Shown: positions 1 through 13,537 of the stretch, piece after piece
Layout of the letters: each line of letters begins with the position of its first letter
Position numbering within the stretch: the first letter of the stretch is position 1
Assembly: GCA_032718475.1 (NCBI GenBank)
Contig: JAUCBJ010009031.1
Location: 1 to 64,000, forward strand
DNA: 64,000 nt
Reading direction: 5' to 3'
Source: Nemertoderma westbladi
Taxonomy: Eukaryota > Xenacoelomorpha > Nemertodermatida > Nemertodermatidae
Notes under the pieces: generated by a model
The model's database searches: none
The model's input: only the letters and a program-made list of their open reading frames with translations
Told to the model about the DNA's origin: nothing
Translations under genes and position numbers: made by a program

Positions 1-13
1 TCAGATAACAGAT

Positions 14-1462
14 ATGACGGAATTGATAGAAGATGACCTTGGTATTAGAGAGCGATATACTCTACCTTTACAAGCGTTTGTGGATAGCTTGATACGCGGT
101 GAAGCCGATCCGACTATTACGGAGGACGATGGTCGTTATATCGAACCGCCGATGTCCCAAGAGCAACTTACGTGTGAATTGGACTATCGAAAATTAACCG
201 CTCGCTATACGCATCGTAATGGTACGTATATGGACTTCTTAACTACCGGCCATCCTATCGATTTACATGATACGGACGATGTAGACACCGAAAGGGAAAT
301 GGTTCTATTTAAATATCATACCCAGCGGCGTCGTAACGATAAACCGAGAATAGATCACGAAAATTCTATTCGTAACAGACTGGGAAGACGAACCAATATG
401 TCTGGAATCTGAAGAGATTCAGCCTATCGCGCTCGGAACAACGACAACGATTACATCCTAGAATGGTATCAAGGTCCACAGTGTCTCACTGCGTACGATT
501 ATCGCCATGCCAACTATGTTTCTCGGCAACGTTGTCGGTTATGCGCATCGAGAGACCATGTTACGCCCATGGACACAAACGTCCGCTGTTCCTATTTCCA
601 CGAACAACCGTCGATGGAAATCTATTGTGCATATTGTCGGCTTAATAATTTGCACATTTTTGCCGTCTGCCTCCAATTTATGACTCAATGCCATCATTGT
701 CAACTAAAAGGACACGCCAGCTTTGATTGTCTCTTTAACCATGATTTAGAGAGCGTAGATGAAATGATTGTACTACGTTATATCAGAGCTTGGGAAGCGA
801 ACGCTGATTTACATTGTGACTCACGCCATCGCTATTATCCCGGACGCGCCTATGAAGGAGTTTATGCGTTCCATCCATATTTGTTTGCCTCCGTCGAGCA
901 GAAATCGCGCCTATCAAGTTATGAACTATTGAAGCGCGTTGGAGAATGTATTTCAACCAAATATGTACGCAAATTCCTCAGGAGCATTAATCCGAGTGAC
1001 ATCCAGTCTTACAACTTAATACACTTTATCCGTCAAGACCCTGCCTATGGAGACTTATTTGTCAACTCACACCCTGAGTTACAAGAAGTATATCGACGGC
1101 CTTACGAGTATCGAGCCCGCGAACGCGAGTTAGAAAGAACCATTAAACCAAGGAAGTTTCTAACGGCCTATGGTCCACCCACGGCCCTCGTTCAGACCAC
1201 TCGTAAAGGACCCGTAAGAGCGGCTGTCTTGAAACGAGCTCTCAGAGCCGTTAGACCCCTCTCCCCGGACGTTGATGTCCATCAACCCGGTACTTCGACC
1301 GGCGGATATACCGATCGCAATCCCATACTTTCTGATGCAATCATATTGCACCCTTCACCCCGGAGTTATAGCCCTCCTAGTAAAGTGGCTCGCCCCAAAG
1401 AGAAAAGGACTCTTGCTAGCTTCAAAAAACTGCGTAAACGCCGTCCGCGCAAGAAAGACTAA
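14..1462 (+). pseudogene. Zinc-knuckle accessory protein (ORF4 homologue), one in-frame stop
   Basis: A single reading frame runs through 14-1462, broken only by TGA at 410-412. The part after the stop carries zinc-knuckle motifs: a degenerate CX2CX4H near 530, then CX2CX5HX4C starting CAYC near 625, then CX2CX4HX4C (CHHCQLKGHASFDC) near 695. About 120 further residues resemble the same segment of element D ORF4 (33860-34320), with shared landmarks such as RR-Y/F-P and a D-P-A/H-P spacing, and the protein ends in a strongly basic tail (KKLRKRRPRKKD). The first 130 residues match 43662-43991 on the minus strand (element B). Function unknown; RNA or nucleic-acid binding is inferred from the knuckles and basic tail. 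The upstream start is uncertain because the ORF may begin before the window. Confidence 0.7.
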
Positions 1463-1523
1463 CTGTTTAGAGTATTTTTGTATTTTAGAAACTGTGATTT
1501 TGTATATTTTATAGACTTAAATC

Positions 1524-1540
1524 CCATTTTCTGGGAGCGG
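1524..1540 (+). promoter_or_regulatory. Polypurine tract with short stem-loop, element A
   Basis: The purine run GGGAGCGG abuts the TG that opens the LTR, the expected position of the plus-strand primer. It is overlapped by a small inverted repeat, TCCCA-TTTTC-TGGGA. Element B has the same arrangement. Confidence 0.65.
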
Positions 1541-2785
1541 TGTAAAAGCTTTTGTGGGATAACTGATACGTTTGCCTTTGCTGGCCAGTTCCCCCCCCGG
1601 CGCTGGAATACTCTAAAAAAGGTTTTCTAACTGTATATATATTCCCCTCGCCCGCAAGGTACCTTTACAGGTGTTTTAACGGACATAAAAATCATTCTGC
1701 TATATACGTGTTTTAGCGGACATGGTAAGACAAAAACTTGTAATGCACAAACCACCTTTCACAGCTTAGCCGTGATGATTCATATTACGACATCTAGCAG
1801 CTGGTTGCTGACATGGAAACAGCCATTGGCCGCGTGGTTCTTTGTTTGGCTTGGGCCAATCAGGGCGGTTTTTCCTGTCGACGTGTAGCTTTCCTGCCGA
1901 TCATAAGGAGAGTGTTCTGTCTGACTGGAGAGAGAGAGAGAGTTGTTACTTTTGTTGTTATTGCTGTCTAAGCCAGAAACACCGGCATTTTGTAACCAAT
2001 ACTGCTGTACCGTAAACTGCTTGAATTATCGAAAGTATAAACTGTTACCTAACCATCAATCCTGACTTAAATCACTCACTAATTCATTAATCATATTGTT
2101 TGTACTGTTATTTTACCGTCAGTTATTAATTGTAAATATTTGTTGATGGAAATATCGCTATTTGGATAATACGGATAAATCACCCAATTCCCAATTTTCT
2201 TGATAACACTACAGGTTAGAGAGACCGGCTATACATAACAATTGCGATTTATATTAATGTGGTGTGTATTGAATCCAATGTTATTTAGCAGACCCTACGT
2301 GAGTCAATTACTGCTCTCTTTATGTGTGATCAAATATACTGACTGTCGGCAGAATAGTGTGTATGATTGTGATTGGTAACAAAGTATTTCCTAAAGAATA
2401 CGTTTTATACTTTAATCATAAGCAGTATCGTTGCGTTTAGTATAAGTCTTAGTTCTGTTTAAATAGATAAAGCGCCACGTCCTAAAGGAACTGTTAATAT
2501 TTCCCGAAAGCCAATAATATCTGTCAGAGATTAATTATTAACGATCTATCGAATAATACATTAGGTATACACTGCAACCTTACACTGTAATAATACAATT
2601 CAAGCATCCGAATTCAGTCTCCCGGGTGTAGATCCATCGGGTGAATGATCGCGCATGGGCTGACTTCGGCTAATGTTTTGCGTATTAGCATAAATTATTG
2701 TCGTATGCTAAAGTGGTTTTAATTAACGAAAAGACATATAAATTTTGGCAGGTTAAACTGCTAAAGGTCTTCGAAAGCGCGAACA
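1541..2785 (+). repeat. 3' LTR of element A
   Basis: The LTR is 1245 bp, begins TGTAAAAGC and ends GCGCGAACA. Both termini are identical or nearly identical to the LTR termini of element B in reverse complement. The interior is clearly diverged from B, so A and B are separate subfamilies. A (GA)n run lies near 1925-1942. Confidence 0.75.
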
Positions 2786-3526
2786 CCATTAATCAAAGGG
2801 TAGAAATCATAGTTCAATTGTAATTAGCAGCAATCGAAGGAATTATTGAGAAACACAAGCAAAGTAATCGCACTAGCAAATCATTCCAAGAAATTAATCA
2901 AAATTAGCAAATTGCAGAAAATACGATATCCTAATACAAAATTAGAGACAGCTCAGCAAGTAAATTGTAACAGGGGTGTGTCATGTGATAAGTAAGGGTA
3001 TACAGTATTAACAGCATGAACATATAGGTTCTACCGGCACACCGCCAATTTATAGGTGATCCGGATGGGGTGATGCAATAAGGTGACTCAATCGCTCTCC
3101 CATTGGCTCTCCAGTCCGTGCTAGCATTAAACCAACCTGGAAGCAGTTAGTCCAATAAGGAGGCCGGATTGTAGTCCTATTGCCTGCCCAAACCTCGAAT
3201 TATTACCTTATATGGTAATGGTTCACGTCCCTGGCCGCTGAATGGCCAGGACAGCGTCCCTATATGATAGCCCTACTGATGCTAATATCAGCAAGCACAA
3301 AATTCAGGGTCCGAATAAACTTGCTACCCTGGGACTATCTAATACAAAATTACGTAGGTAGGGCTACATACTATACAAAATGGATGGATGCAAAATATAT
3401 GGGCGTTTTAACTTCCTTACCTAAATGTCACCGCACTGTGCCTTATCTAAATAATTATACTGCACAACGGACTAATATTACATACAGTATAACGACTAAT
3501 AATGTGGATACAGCGCCATATACCGT
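2786..3526. other. Flank of element A, no gene recognised
   Basis: About 740 bp between the LTR and the satellite. I see no convincing coding region, RNA gene or repeat boundary; the ORF at 3264-3560 runs into the satellite and has no recognisable feature. Confidence 0.5.
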
Positions 3527-6500
3527 AACACCATATCCTATAAAATATAATACCCCATAAACCCATATTCTATAAATATATAATACCCCATAAACCCATA
3601 TCCTATAAATATATAATACACCCATAAACCCATATCCTATAAATATATAATACCCCATAAACCCATATCCTATAAATATATAATACGCCCATAAACCCAT
3701 ATCCTATAAATATATAATACGCCCATAAACCCATATCCTATAAATATATAATACGCCCATAAACCCATATCCTATAAATATATAATACGCCCATAAACCC
3801 ATATCCTATAAATATATAATACGCCCATAAACCCATATCCTATAAATATATAATACGCCCATAAACCCATATCCTATAAATATATAATACCCCATAAACC
3901 CATAGTCTATAAATATATAATACCCCATAAACCCATATCATATAAATATATAATACGCCCATAAACCCATATTCTATAAATATATAATACCCCATAAACC
4001 CATATCCTATAAATATATAATACGCCCATAAACCCATATCCTATAAATATATAATACGCCCATAAACCCATATCCTATAAATATATAATACGCCCATAAA
4101 CCCATATCCTATAAATATATAATACGCCCATAAACCCATATCCTATAAATATATAATACGCCCATAAACCCATATCCTATAAATATATAATACCCCATAA
4201 ACCCATATCCTATAAATATATAATACGCCCATAAACCCATATCCTATAAATATATAATACGCCCATAAACCCATATCCTATAAATATATAATACGCCCAT
4301 AAACCCATATCCTATAAATATATAATACGCCCATAAACCCATATCCTATAAATATATAATACGCCCATAAACCCATATCCTATAAATATATAATACGCCC
4401 ATAAACCCATATCCTATAAATATATAATACCCCATAAACCCATATTCTATAAATATATAATACGCCCATAAACCCATATTCTATAAATATATAATACACC
4501 CATAAACCCATATCCTATAAATATATAATACCCCATAAACCCATATCCTATAAATATATAATACGCCCATAAACCCATATCCTATAAATATATAATACCC
4601 CATAAACCCATATCCTATAAATATATAATACACCCATAAACCCATATCCTATAAATATATAATACCCCATAAACACATATCCTATAAATATATAATACGC
4701 CCATAAACCCATATCCTATAAATATATAATACGCCCATAAACCCATATCCTATAAATATATAATACGCCCATAAACCCATATCCTATAAATATATAATAC
4801 GCCCATAAACCCATATCCTATAAATATATAATACGCCCATAAAGCCATATCCTATAAATATATAATACCCCATAAACCCATATTCTATAAATATATAATA
4901 CCCCATAAACCCATATCCTATAAATATATAATACGCCCATAAACCCATATCCTATAAATATATAATACCCCATAAACCCATATCCTATAAATATATAATA
5001 CCCCATAAACCCATATTCTATAAATATATAATACCCCATAAACCCATATCCTATAAATATATAATACACCCATAAACCCATATCCTATAAATATATAATA
5101 CCCCATAAACCCATATCCTATAAATATATAATACGCCCATAAACCCATATCCTATAAATATATAATACGCCCATAAACCCATATCCTATAAATATATAAT
5201 ACGCCCATAAACCCATATCCTATAAATATATAATACGCCCATAAACCCATATCCTATAAATATATAATACGCCCATAAACCCATATCCTATAAATATATA
5301 ATACGCCCATAAACCCATATCCTATAAATATATAATACCCCATAAACCCATATTCTATAAATATATAATACCCCATAAACCCATATCCTATAAATATATA
5401 ATACGCCCATAAACCCATATCCTATAAATATATAATACCCCATAAACCCATATCCTATAAATATATAATACGCCCATAAACCCATATCCTATAAATATAT
5501 AATACGCCCATAAACCCATATCCTATAAATATATAATACGCCCATAAACCCATATCCTATAAATATATAATACGCCCATAAACCCATATCCTATAAATAT
5601 ATAATACGCCCATAAACCCATATCCTATAAATATATAATACGCCCATAAACCCATATCCTATAAATATATAATACGCCCATAAACCCATATCCTATAAAT
5701 ATATAATACGCCCATAAACCCATATCCTATAAATATATAATACCCCATAAACCCATATTCTATAAATATATAATACCCCATAAACCCATATCCTATAAAT
5801 ATATAATACGCCCATAAACCCATATCCTATAAATATATAATACCCCATAAACCCATATCCTATAAATATATAATACCCCATAAACCCATATTCTATAAAT
5901 ATATAATACCCCATAACCCATATCCTATAAATATATAATACACCCATAAACCCATATCCTATAAATATATAATACCCCATAAACCCATATCCTATAAATA
6001 TATAATACGCCCATAAACCCATATCCTATAAATATATAATACCCCATAAACCCATATCCTATAAATATATAATACCCCATAAACCCATATCCTATAAATA
6101 TATAATACGCCCATAAACCCATATCCTATAAATATATAATACCCCATAAACCCATATCCTATAAAATATAATACCCCATAAACCCATATTCTATAAATAT
6201 ATAATACCCCATAAACCCATATCCTATAAATATATAATACACCCATGAACCCATATCCTATAAATATATAATACCCCATAAACCCATATCCTATAAATAT
6301 ATAATACGCCCATAAACCCATATCCTATAAATATATAATACGCCCATAAACCCATATCCTATAAATATATAATACGCCCATAAACCCATATCCTATAAAT
6401 ATATAATACGCCCATAAACCCATATCCTATAAATATATAATACGCCCATAAACCCATATCCTATAAATATATAATACCCCATAAACCCATATTCTATAAA

Positions 6501-9388
6501 TATATAATACCCCATAAACCCATATCCTATAAATATATAATACACCCATAAACCCATATCCTATAAATATATAATACCCCATAAACCCATATCCTATAAA
6601 TATATAATACGCCCATAAACCCATATCCTATAAATATATAATACGCCCATAAACCCATATCCTATAAATATATAATACCCCATAAACCCATATCCTATAA
6701 ATATATAATACCCCATAAACCCATATCCTATAAATATATAATACCCCATAAACCCATATCCTATAAATATATAATACCCCATAAACCCATATCCTATAAA
6801 ATATAATACCCCATAAACCCATATTCTATAAATATATAATACGCCCATAAACCCATATCCTATAAATATATAATACCCCATAAACCCATATCCTATAAAA
6901 TATAATACCCCATAAACCCATATTCTATAAATATATAATACCCCATAAACCCATATCCTATAAATATATAATACCCCATAAACCCATATCCTATAAAATA
7001 TAATACCCCATAAACCCATATCCTATAAATATATAATACGCCCATAAACCCATATCCTATAATACGCCCATAAACCCATATCCTATAAATATATAATACC
7101 CCATAAACCCATATTCTATAAATATATAATACGCCCATAAACCCATATCCTATAAATATATAATACCCCATAAACCCATATCCTATAAAATATAATACCC
7201 CATAAACCCATATTCTATAAATATATAATACCCCATAAACCCATATCCTATAAATATATAATACACCCATAAACCCATATCCTATAAATATATAATACCC
7301 CATAAACCCATATCCTATAAATATATAATACGCCCATAAACCCATATCCTATAAATATATAATACGCCCATAAACCCATATCCTATAAATATATAATACG
7401 CCCATAAACCCATATCCTATAAATATATAATACGCCCATAAACCCATATCCTATAAATATATAATACGCCCATAAACCCATATCCTATAAATATATAATA
7501 CCCCATAAACCCATATTCTATAAATATATAATACCCCATAAACCCATATCCTATAAATATATAATACACCCATAAACCCATATCCTATAAATATATAATA
7601 CCCCATAAACCCATATCCTATAAATATATAATACGCCCATAAACCCATATCCTATAAATATATAATACGCCCATAAACCCATATCCTATAAATATATAAT
7701 ACGCCCATAAACCCATATCCTATAAATATATAATACGCCCATAAACCCATATCCTATAAATATATAATACGCCCATAAACCCATATCCTATAAATATATA
7801 ATACGCCCATAAACCCATATCCTATAAATATATAATACGCCCATAAACCCATATCCTATAAATATATAATACGCCCATAAACCCATATCCTATAAATATA
7901 TAATACGCCCATAAACTCATATCCTATAAATATATAATACGCCCATAAACCCATATCCTATAAATATATAATACGCCCATAAACCCATATCCTATAAATA
8001 TATAATACCCCATAAACCCATATTCTATAAATATATAATACCCCATAAACCCATATCCTATAAATATATAATACGCCCATAAACCCATATCCTATAAATA
8101 TATAATACCCCATAAACCCATATCCTATAAATATATAATACCCCATAAACCCATATTCTATAAATATATAATACCCCATAAACCCATATCCTATAAATAT
8201 ATATTACACCCATAAACCCATATCCTATAAATCTATAATACCCCATAAACCCATATCCTATAAATATATAATACGCCCATAAACCCATATCCTATAAATA
8301 TATAATACGCCCATAAACCCATATCCTATAAATATATAATACGCCCATAAACCCATATCCTATAAATATATAATACGCCCATAAACCCATATCCTATAAA
8401 TATATAATACGCCCATAAACCCATATCCTATAAATATATAATGCCCCATAAACCCATATTCTATAAATATATAATACCCCATAAACCCATATCCTATAAA
8501 TATATAATACGCCCATAAACCCATATCCTATAAATATATAATACCCCATAAACCCATATCCTATAAATATATAATACGCCCATAAACCCATATCCTATAA
8601 ATATATAATACGCCCATAAACCCATATCCTATAAATATATAATACGCCCATAAACCCATATCCTATAAATATATAATACGCCCATAAACCCATATCCTAT
8701 AAATATATAATACGCCCATAAACCCATATCCTATAAATATATAATACGCCCATAAACCCATATCCTATAAATATATAATACGCCCATAAACCCATATCCT
8801 ATAAATATATAATACGCCCATAAACCCATATCCTATAAATATATAATACCCCATAAACCCATATTCTATAAATATATAATACCCCATAAACCCATATCCT
8901 ATAAATATATAATACGCCCATAAACCCATATCCTATAAATATATAATACCCCATAAACCCATATCCTATAAATATATAATACCCCATAAACCCATATTCT
9001 ATAAATATATAATACCCCATAAACCCATATCCTATAAATATATAATACACCCATAAACCCATATCCTATAAATATATAATACCCCATAAACCCATATCCT
9101 ATAAATATATAATACGCCCATAAACCCATATCCTATAAATATATAATACGCCCATAAACCCATATCCTATAAATATATAATACGCCCATAAACCCATATC
9201 CTATAAATATATAATACGCCCATAAACCCATATCCTATAAATATATAATACGCCCATTAATCCATATCCTAAAAATATATAATACGCCCATAAACCCATA
9301 TCCTATAAATATATAATACACCCATAAACCCATATCCTATAAATATATAATACGCCCATAAACCCATATCCTATAAAATACGCCCATA
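3527..9388. repeat. 33/34-bp satellite array, about 170 units
   Basis: Each unit reads CCCATAAACCCATATCC followed by TATAAATATATAATA. Variants differ mainly at the junction: TACGCCC or TACACCC gives 34 bp, TACCCC gives 33 bp. Other variants have ATTCT for ATCCT, or AAATATAATA with a 1-bp loss. Variant units recur in blocks: the block at 4818-5148 reappears almost unchanged at 8799-9129, and another block recurs at 5288, 6427, 7451 and 8394, so a higher-order structure is present. Minus-strand ORFs here are only products of the period. Confidence 0.97.
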
Positions 9389-9395
9389 AATCCTA

Positions 9396-9413
9396 TTACT
9401 ACTACTACTACTA
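9396..9413. repeat. (ACT)n tail at LINE 3' end
   Basis: A short trinucleotide run lies between the satellite and the 3' end of the minus-strand LINE. Such simple tails are typical of non-LTR elements of RTE type. Confidence 0.6.
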
Positions 9414-9429
9414 GTATCGGCATGCTGCA

Positions 9430-12275
9430 TTGCAGCTGCATTATTAAGAATGCTGCGCCGGCTTGTCGAAAAAATTGCGCCGCCACAACTCCCTATCACC
9501 CATGACATTTGCTAGATCATCCGCATCTTTAAGGCCAGTGTCCTTTAAGATGCGTCTCAAGAATGTCATGGCCTGTCCACCATGCTTATTCACTCCATGA
9601 GGCTGCCAAAGTACAAGATTATGCACTGGCTGGTCCTCACGGCGAAAGCAGTGTCCTGCAAAGCGGAGGCGATTTTGTTCTAGTGTCAAGCTTGGGGGAA
9701 CCAATGAGACACCTCCAGTGTTATATAGTGTCTGGTTGGAGATGTGTGCATTGTACTTGACACAATGAACCCGGCGTAGCATTCTTGTGAATGTGCCATC
9801 CAGAGATTTGGTGTCCTCAGCAGTTAGAGCCCAGCATGGACTCCCGTAGAGGAGTACTGGAACTACTGCTGCTCTAAATAATCGGACCTTGAGTTTCCGA
9901 TTAATTCTAGGTGACTTCCAAATCCTGGAAAGCCTATTCAAGGCTGCCCATGCCTTTCCCTTACGTATTCAAAGGTCCTCACCTGACTTCCGGATCCATG
10001 ATCCCAGGTAACAGAAGTCGTCCACATGCTCAAGCATACCATCCTTTGAGCTTATGCTCATCCGATCAGAGACTTGCTGAGAACTTTCAAAGTTAACTGT
10101 CAGAATTTTGGTCTTTCTGGAGTTAATAAAAAGACCAACACTAGAAGCAAAATGTTCTAATGAGCTGAGGAGCCGTTGGGCTCCCTCTAATGATTCTGAG
10201 AGTACTCCTAAGTCATCAGCAAAGTCTAGATCAGTTAGGTACTTGGCAGGATTTCCTCGACTTCTGGAGCCAGTAGGTGGAGTTATCATCACCCCATCAT
10301 CATTATGATGATCTAAGGACATGCGTAGAACATAGTCAACCACAATAATGAACAAGAATGGTGCAAGTGTGTCTCCTTGGAGGACGCCCCATAACACTTC
10401 AAATGGTTCTGTGTCACCGTCAACAGTAGACACAAATGTTGTCGAACCATCGTATACTGATCTGATTGCTGCAATAATTTCATCAGGAATCCCATATAAT
10501 GAAAGTATGCTGAACACACGTGACCGAGAGACTGAATTAAAGGCCTTGAAGAAGTCAACAAAGATAACAGCCAGATCCCTGTCTTTCTTTTTTGATAATT
10601 CTTCAATTATCCTTCTAAGTGCCAAAATGGGCTCCATGGTCCCACGACCTTTACGGAACCCATTCTGATTTCCACGGAGCAGTCTCTCAATGGGATCCCT
10701 GATGCGATTTAATAGAATCCTATTGTATAGCTTTGCAGCAATCGAGATTAATGAGATTCCCCGAAAAGAACCATAGAGTGTTAGGTTGCCCTTCTTGGGA
10801 ACTGGCACCAAATTATTTGTTTTCATTTCTTGTGGGACTCTTGTTGTTCGGTACATGTCTACTATGATGGGATAGATGAGCTTTAAATACTCAGGTATTT
10901 TAAAGACCTCAGGTGGAACACCATCTACTCCACTGGCACAATTGATCTTAATGCTCTTTGCAGCAGCCTTCACTTCTGCAAAGGAGATATCGCCAATGGG
11001 AATATCTGGGAGTACAGACTCAGACACTTTTACTTCTATAAAGTTATCAGGCAATACCCTGTCATTATTGAGGAGCTTTTCAAAGTGGGCTTTCCAACCA
11101 TTGAGGCGATCGGCTGGTGATTCAGCTTTAACCTTGGTGGTTGGTTGGCTTTTCCGCCCAGTAAGCAGATTGATCGATTTCCATGCCTGGGATAATTGCC
11201 TGCTGTCGTCAGCATCATTGATGGCATCAACCTGTTGGTTTATTAGCTCCTGTAGATTAACAGAGTACTGCCTGTTCAGGGACCAAGATGCAGTCTTAAC
11301 TGCATTCTTGGCCGCTGAAGTCTGTTTGAGTCGGGACTCTTTCTGCGCCTTATGAAGGTCATTTCGGCACTTCTGAATTTTGTTGTCAGTCCAGGGGGCC
11401 CTTTTCCTGTTTCGAGGGTATACAGGAACTGTTTCTGCAGCTGCTAACTTAACTGCTTCTGTAAAGGCAGTATAGCCCTCACAGTGATCTGCCGCCTCAG
11501 AGGCAAGAGCCTCATACCTGTTGCTCAGCTGTAGTGTGAAGCTGGATCTCACACTTGGCTGTTGCAACAGAGAGGACCAGTCATGCCGCGGCAAGGCAGA
11601 TTTCGTTGTTCTGCTAGCACGCAGACTAAGTCTTACCTTGGCCACAATAAGGCTGTGATCACTGGAGAAGAGTCGAAGTGTAAATGCATTACAGTCTTGT
11701 ATAGAGCTCCTATATTTCCTACGAAACAGAATATGGTCTATCTGGGACTTGTGACCACTGGGTCCACTATGAGTCCATAGCTTTCCAGTTCGCTTCTTGA
11801 ACTGGGTTCCAGCCGAAAACAATCCATTTCCAGAGATAAAATCCTGAAGATGGACAGAATTTCGGTTAACACTATTGCTATAGACCCAGGGCTATGTAGG
11901 TGATTGATGCAGACTTGCATTAAAGTCTCCCAGGAATGTTAAGAATGCATGCTGATCCACTCCATCAGTAGCTGCTTGTAGATTGTGGTAGAAATTTTCC
12001 ACCTCCTCTACAGGGGCAACACTAGTTGGAGAGTAGCACACAATCAGAACCACCTTAGGAAACTTCTTAGCCAGTCTTCCAGAACATGAGAAGTGGCAAC
12101 GGATGATGCGGTTAGAGATTTGGTCTATTTTGTCCAATGCTGCATGTGCAGTTGGATTCATCAATAGACCAATTCCACCATTGCCACTATCATCTGCTGA
12201 CGCGAGGGCGAGTCGCCAACCGCCCCCCATGTCCTTAATCAGAACCTCATCAGTCTGTCCAGTCTGCATTCGGCC
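9430..12275 (-). mobile_element. RTE-like non-LTR retrotransposon, copy 1 (5'-truncated)
   Basis: Minus-strand element with the later part of an endonuclease domain, a reverse transcriptase and a C-terminal domain, ending in a simple-sequence tail at the satellite edge. It is 5'-truncated at about 12275, where it is fused to the interior of copy 2. The RTE assignment rests on the overall order and on the C-terminal region; a related clade cannot be excluded. Confidence 0.8.
9444..12275 (-). pseudogene. LINE endonuclease-reverse transcriptase ORF with two stops
   Basis: One frame runs from the truncation point to 9444 apart from TAG at 11892-11894 and TGA at 9969-9971. The endonuclease part shows GIGLLMNP, VLIVCYSPTS, the catalytic-type FLGDFNA, and SSDHSLI. 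The RT shows GVDGVPPEVFK, a FVDFFKAFNSVSR motif (catalytic Asp), LQGDTLAPFLF and the FADD box. The C-terminal part holds RFAGHCFRRED and GGQAMTFLRRI, common in RTE-type elements. The 9969 stop is CGA in copy 2, so it arose by C-to-T at a CpG. Inactive copy. Confidence 0.85.
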
Positions 12276-13400
12276 AAAGTACAAGATTATGCACTGGCTG
12301 GTCCTCACGGCGAAAGCAATGTCCTGCAAAGCGGAGGCGATTTTGTTCTAGTGTCAAGCTTGGGGGAACCAATGAGACACCTCCAATGTTATATAGTGTC
12401 TGGTTGGAGATGTGTGCATTGTACTTGACACAATGTACCCGGCGTAGCATTCTTGTGAATGTGCCATCCAGAGATTTGGTGTCCTCAGCAGTTAGAGCCC
12501 AGCATGGACTCCCATAGAGGAGTACTGGAACTGCTGCTGCTTTAAATAATCAGACCTTAAGTTTCCGATTAATTCTCGGTGACTTCCAAATCATGGAAAG
12601 CCTATTCAAGGCTGCCCATGCCTTTCCCTTACGTATTCGAAGGTCCTCACCTGACTCCCGGATCCATGATCCCAGGTAACAGAAGTCGTCCACATGCTCA
12701 AGCATACCATCCTTTGAGCTTATGCTCATCCGATCAGAGACTTGCTGAGAACTTTCAAAGTTAACTGTCAAAATTTTGGTCTTTCTGGAGTTAATAAAAA
12801 GACCAACACTCGAAGCATCATGTTCTAATGAGCTGAGGAGCCGTTGGGCTCCCTCTAGTGATTCTGAGAGTACTCCTAAGTCATCAGCAAAGTCCAGATC
12901 AGTTTGATACTTGGCAGGATTTCCTCGACTTCTGGAGCCAGTAGGTGGAGTTATCATCTCCCCATCATCATTATGATGATCTAAGGACATGCGTAGAACA
13001 TAGTCAACCATAATTATGAACAAGAATGGTGCAAGTGTGTCTCCCTGGAGGACGCCCCATAACACTTCAAATGGTTCTGTGTCACCAGTAGGCAACAGTA
13101 GACACAAATGTTGTCGAACCATCGTATACTGATCTGATTGCTGCAATAATTTCATCAGGAATCCCATATAATGAAAGTATGCTGAACATACGTGAGCGGG
13201 AGACTGAATCAAAGGCCTTGAAGAAGTCAACAAAGATAACAGCCAGATGCCTGTCTTTCTTTTTTGATAACTCTTCAATTATCCTTCTAAGTGCCAAAAT
13301 GGGCTCCATGGTCCCACGACCTTTACGGAACCCATTCTGATTTCCACGGAGCAGTCTCTCAATGGGATCCCTGATGCGATTTAATAGAATTCTATTGTAT
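12276..13400 (-). pseudogene. RTE-like LINE, partial copy 2 (RT and C-terminal region)
   Basis: This closely repeats 9605-10735 in the same orientation. It covers the RT from the FRKGRG region through the FADD box to the C-terminal RFAGHCFRRED segment, then ends abruptly inside NLVLW where copy 1's endonuclease begins. A few extra bases near 13087 shift the frame, and a CGA-to-TGA change truncates the frame at about 12550. It most likely arose by tandem duplication of part of copy 1 or a sister copy. Confidence 0.8.
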
Positions 13401-13510
13401 TCTAGATTCTAGATAGAATTCTATTGTATTCTAGATTCTAGATAGAATTCTATTGTATTATATCTAGCATTATATCATCTAGAATTCTCTAGATGATCTA
13501 AATATTCTAT
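13385..13510. repeat. AT-rich minisatellite at LINE truncation point
   Basis: Three imperfect units of about 36 bp, built from TAGAATTCTATTGTATTC and TAGATTCTAGA, start exactly where LINE copy 2 ends. Rich in short palindromes (TCTAGA, GAATTC). Confidence 0.7.
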
Positions 13511-13537
13511 TATATCCTATAAATCCAGACACGAACA

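Larger units (their letters stand above)
1..2785 (+). mobile_element. Element A: 3' end of a BEL/Pao-related LTR retrotransposon
   Basis: The left window edge cuts this element. It reads accessory ORF (14-1462), short spacer, polypurine tract (to 1540), then a complete 3' LTR (1541-2785) that begins TG and ends CA. Its LTR matches, in reverse complement, the two LTRs of element B (41393-42605 and 52808-54069), for example around 2464-2497, and its ORF matches the downstream ORF4 of element D and the remnant in B. No gag or pol is visible because the element starts outside the window. Assignment to BEL/Pao is by family resemblance to B and D. Confidence 0.8.

Noticed and set aside
3455-9129. 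Many minus-strand ORFs of 60-150 codons reading MGYYIFIGYGF-type repeats
   Set aside because: They are frames of the 33/34-bp satellite and change frame with each unit-length variant; no gene.
3527-9388. CRISPR-like array
   Set aside because: Units are contiguous without unique spacers and the context is eukaryotic.
10876-11355. Plus-strand 159-codon ORF
   Set aside because: Antisense shadow of the LINE reverse transcriptase.
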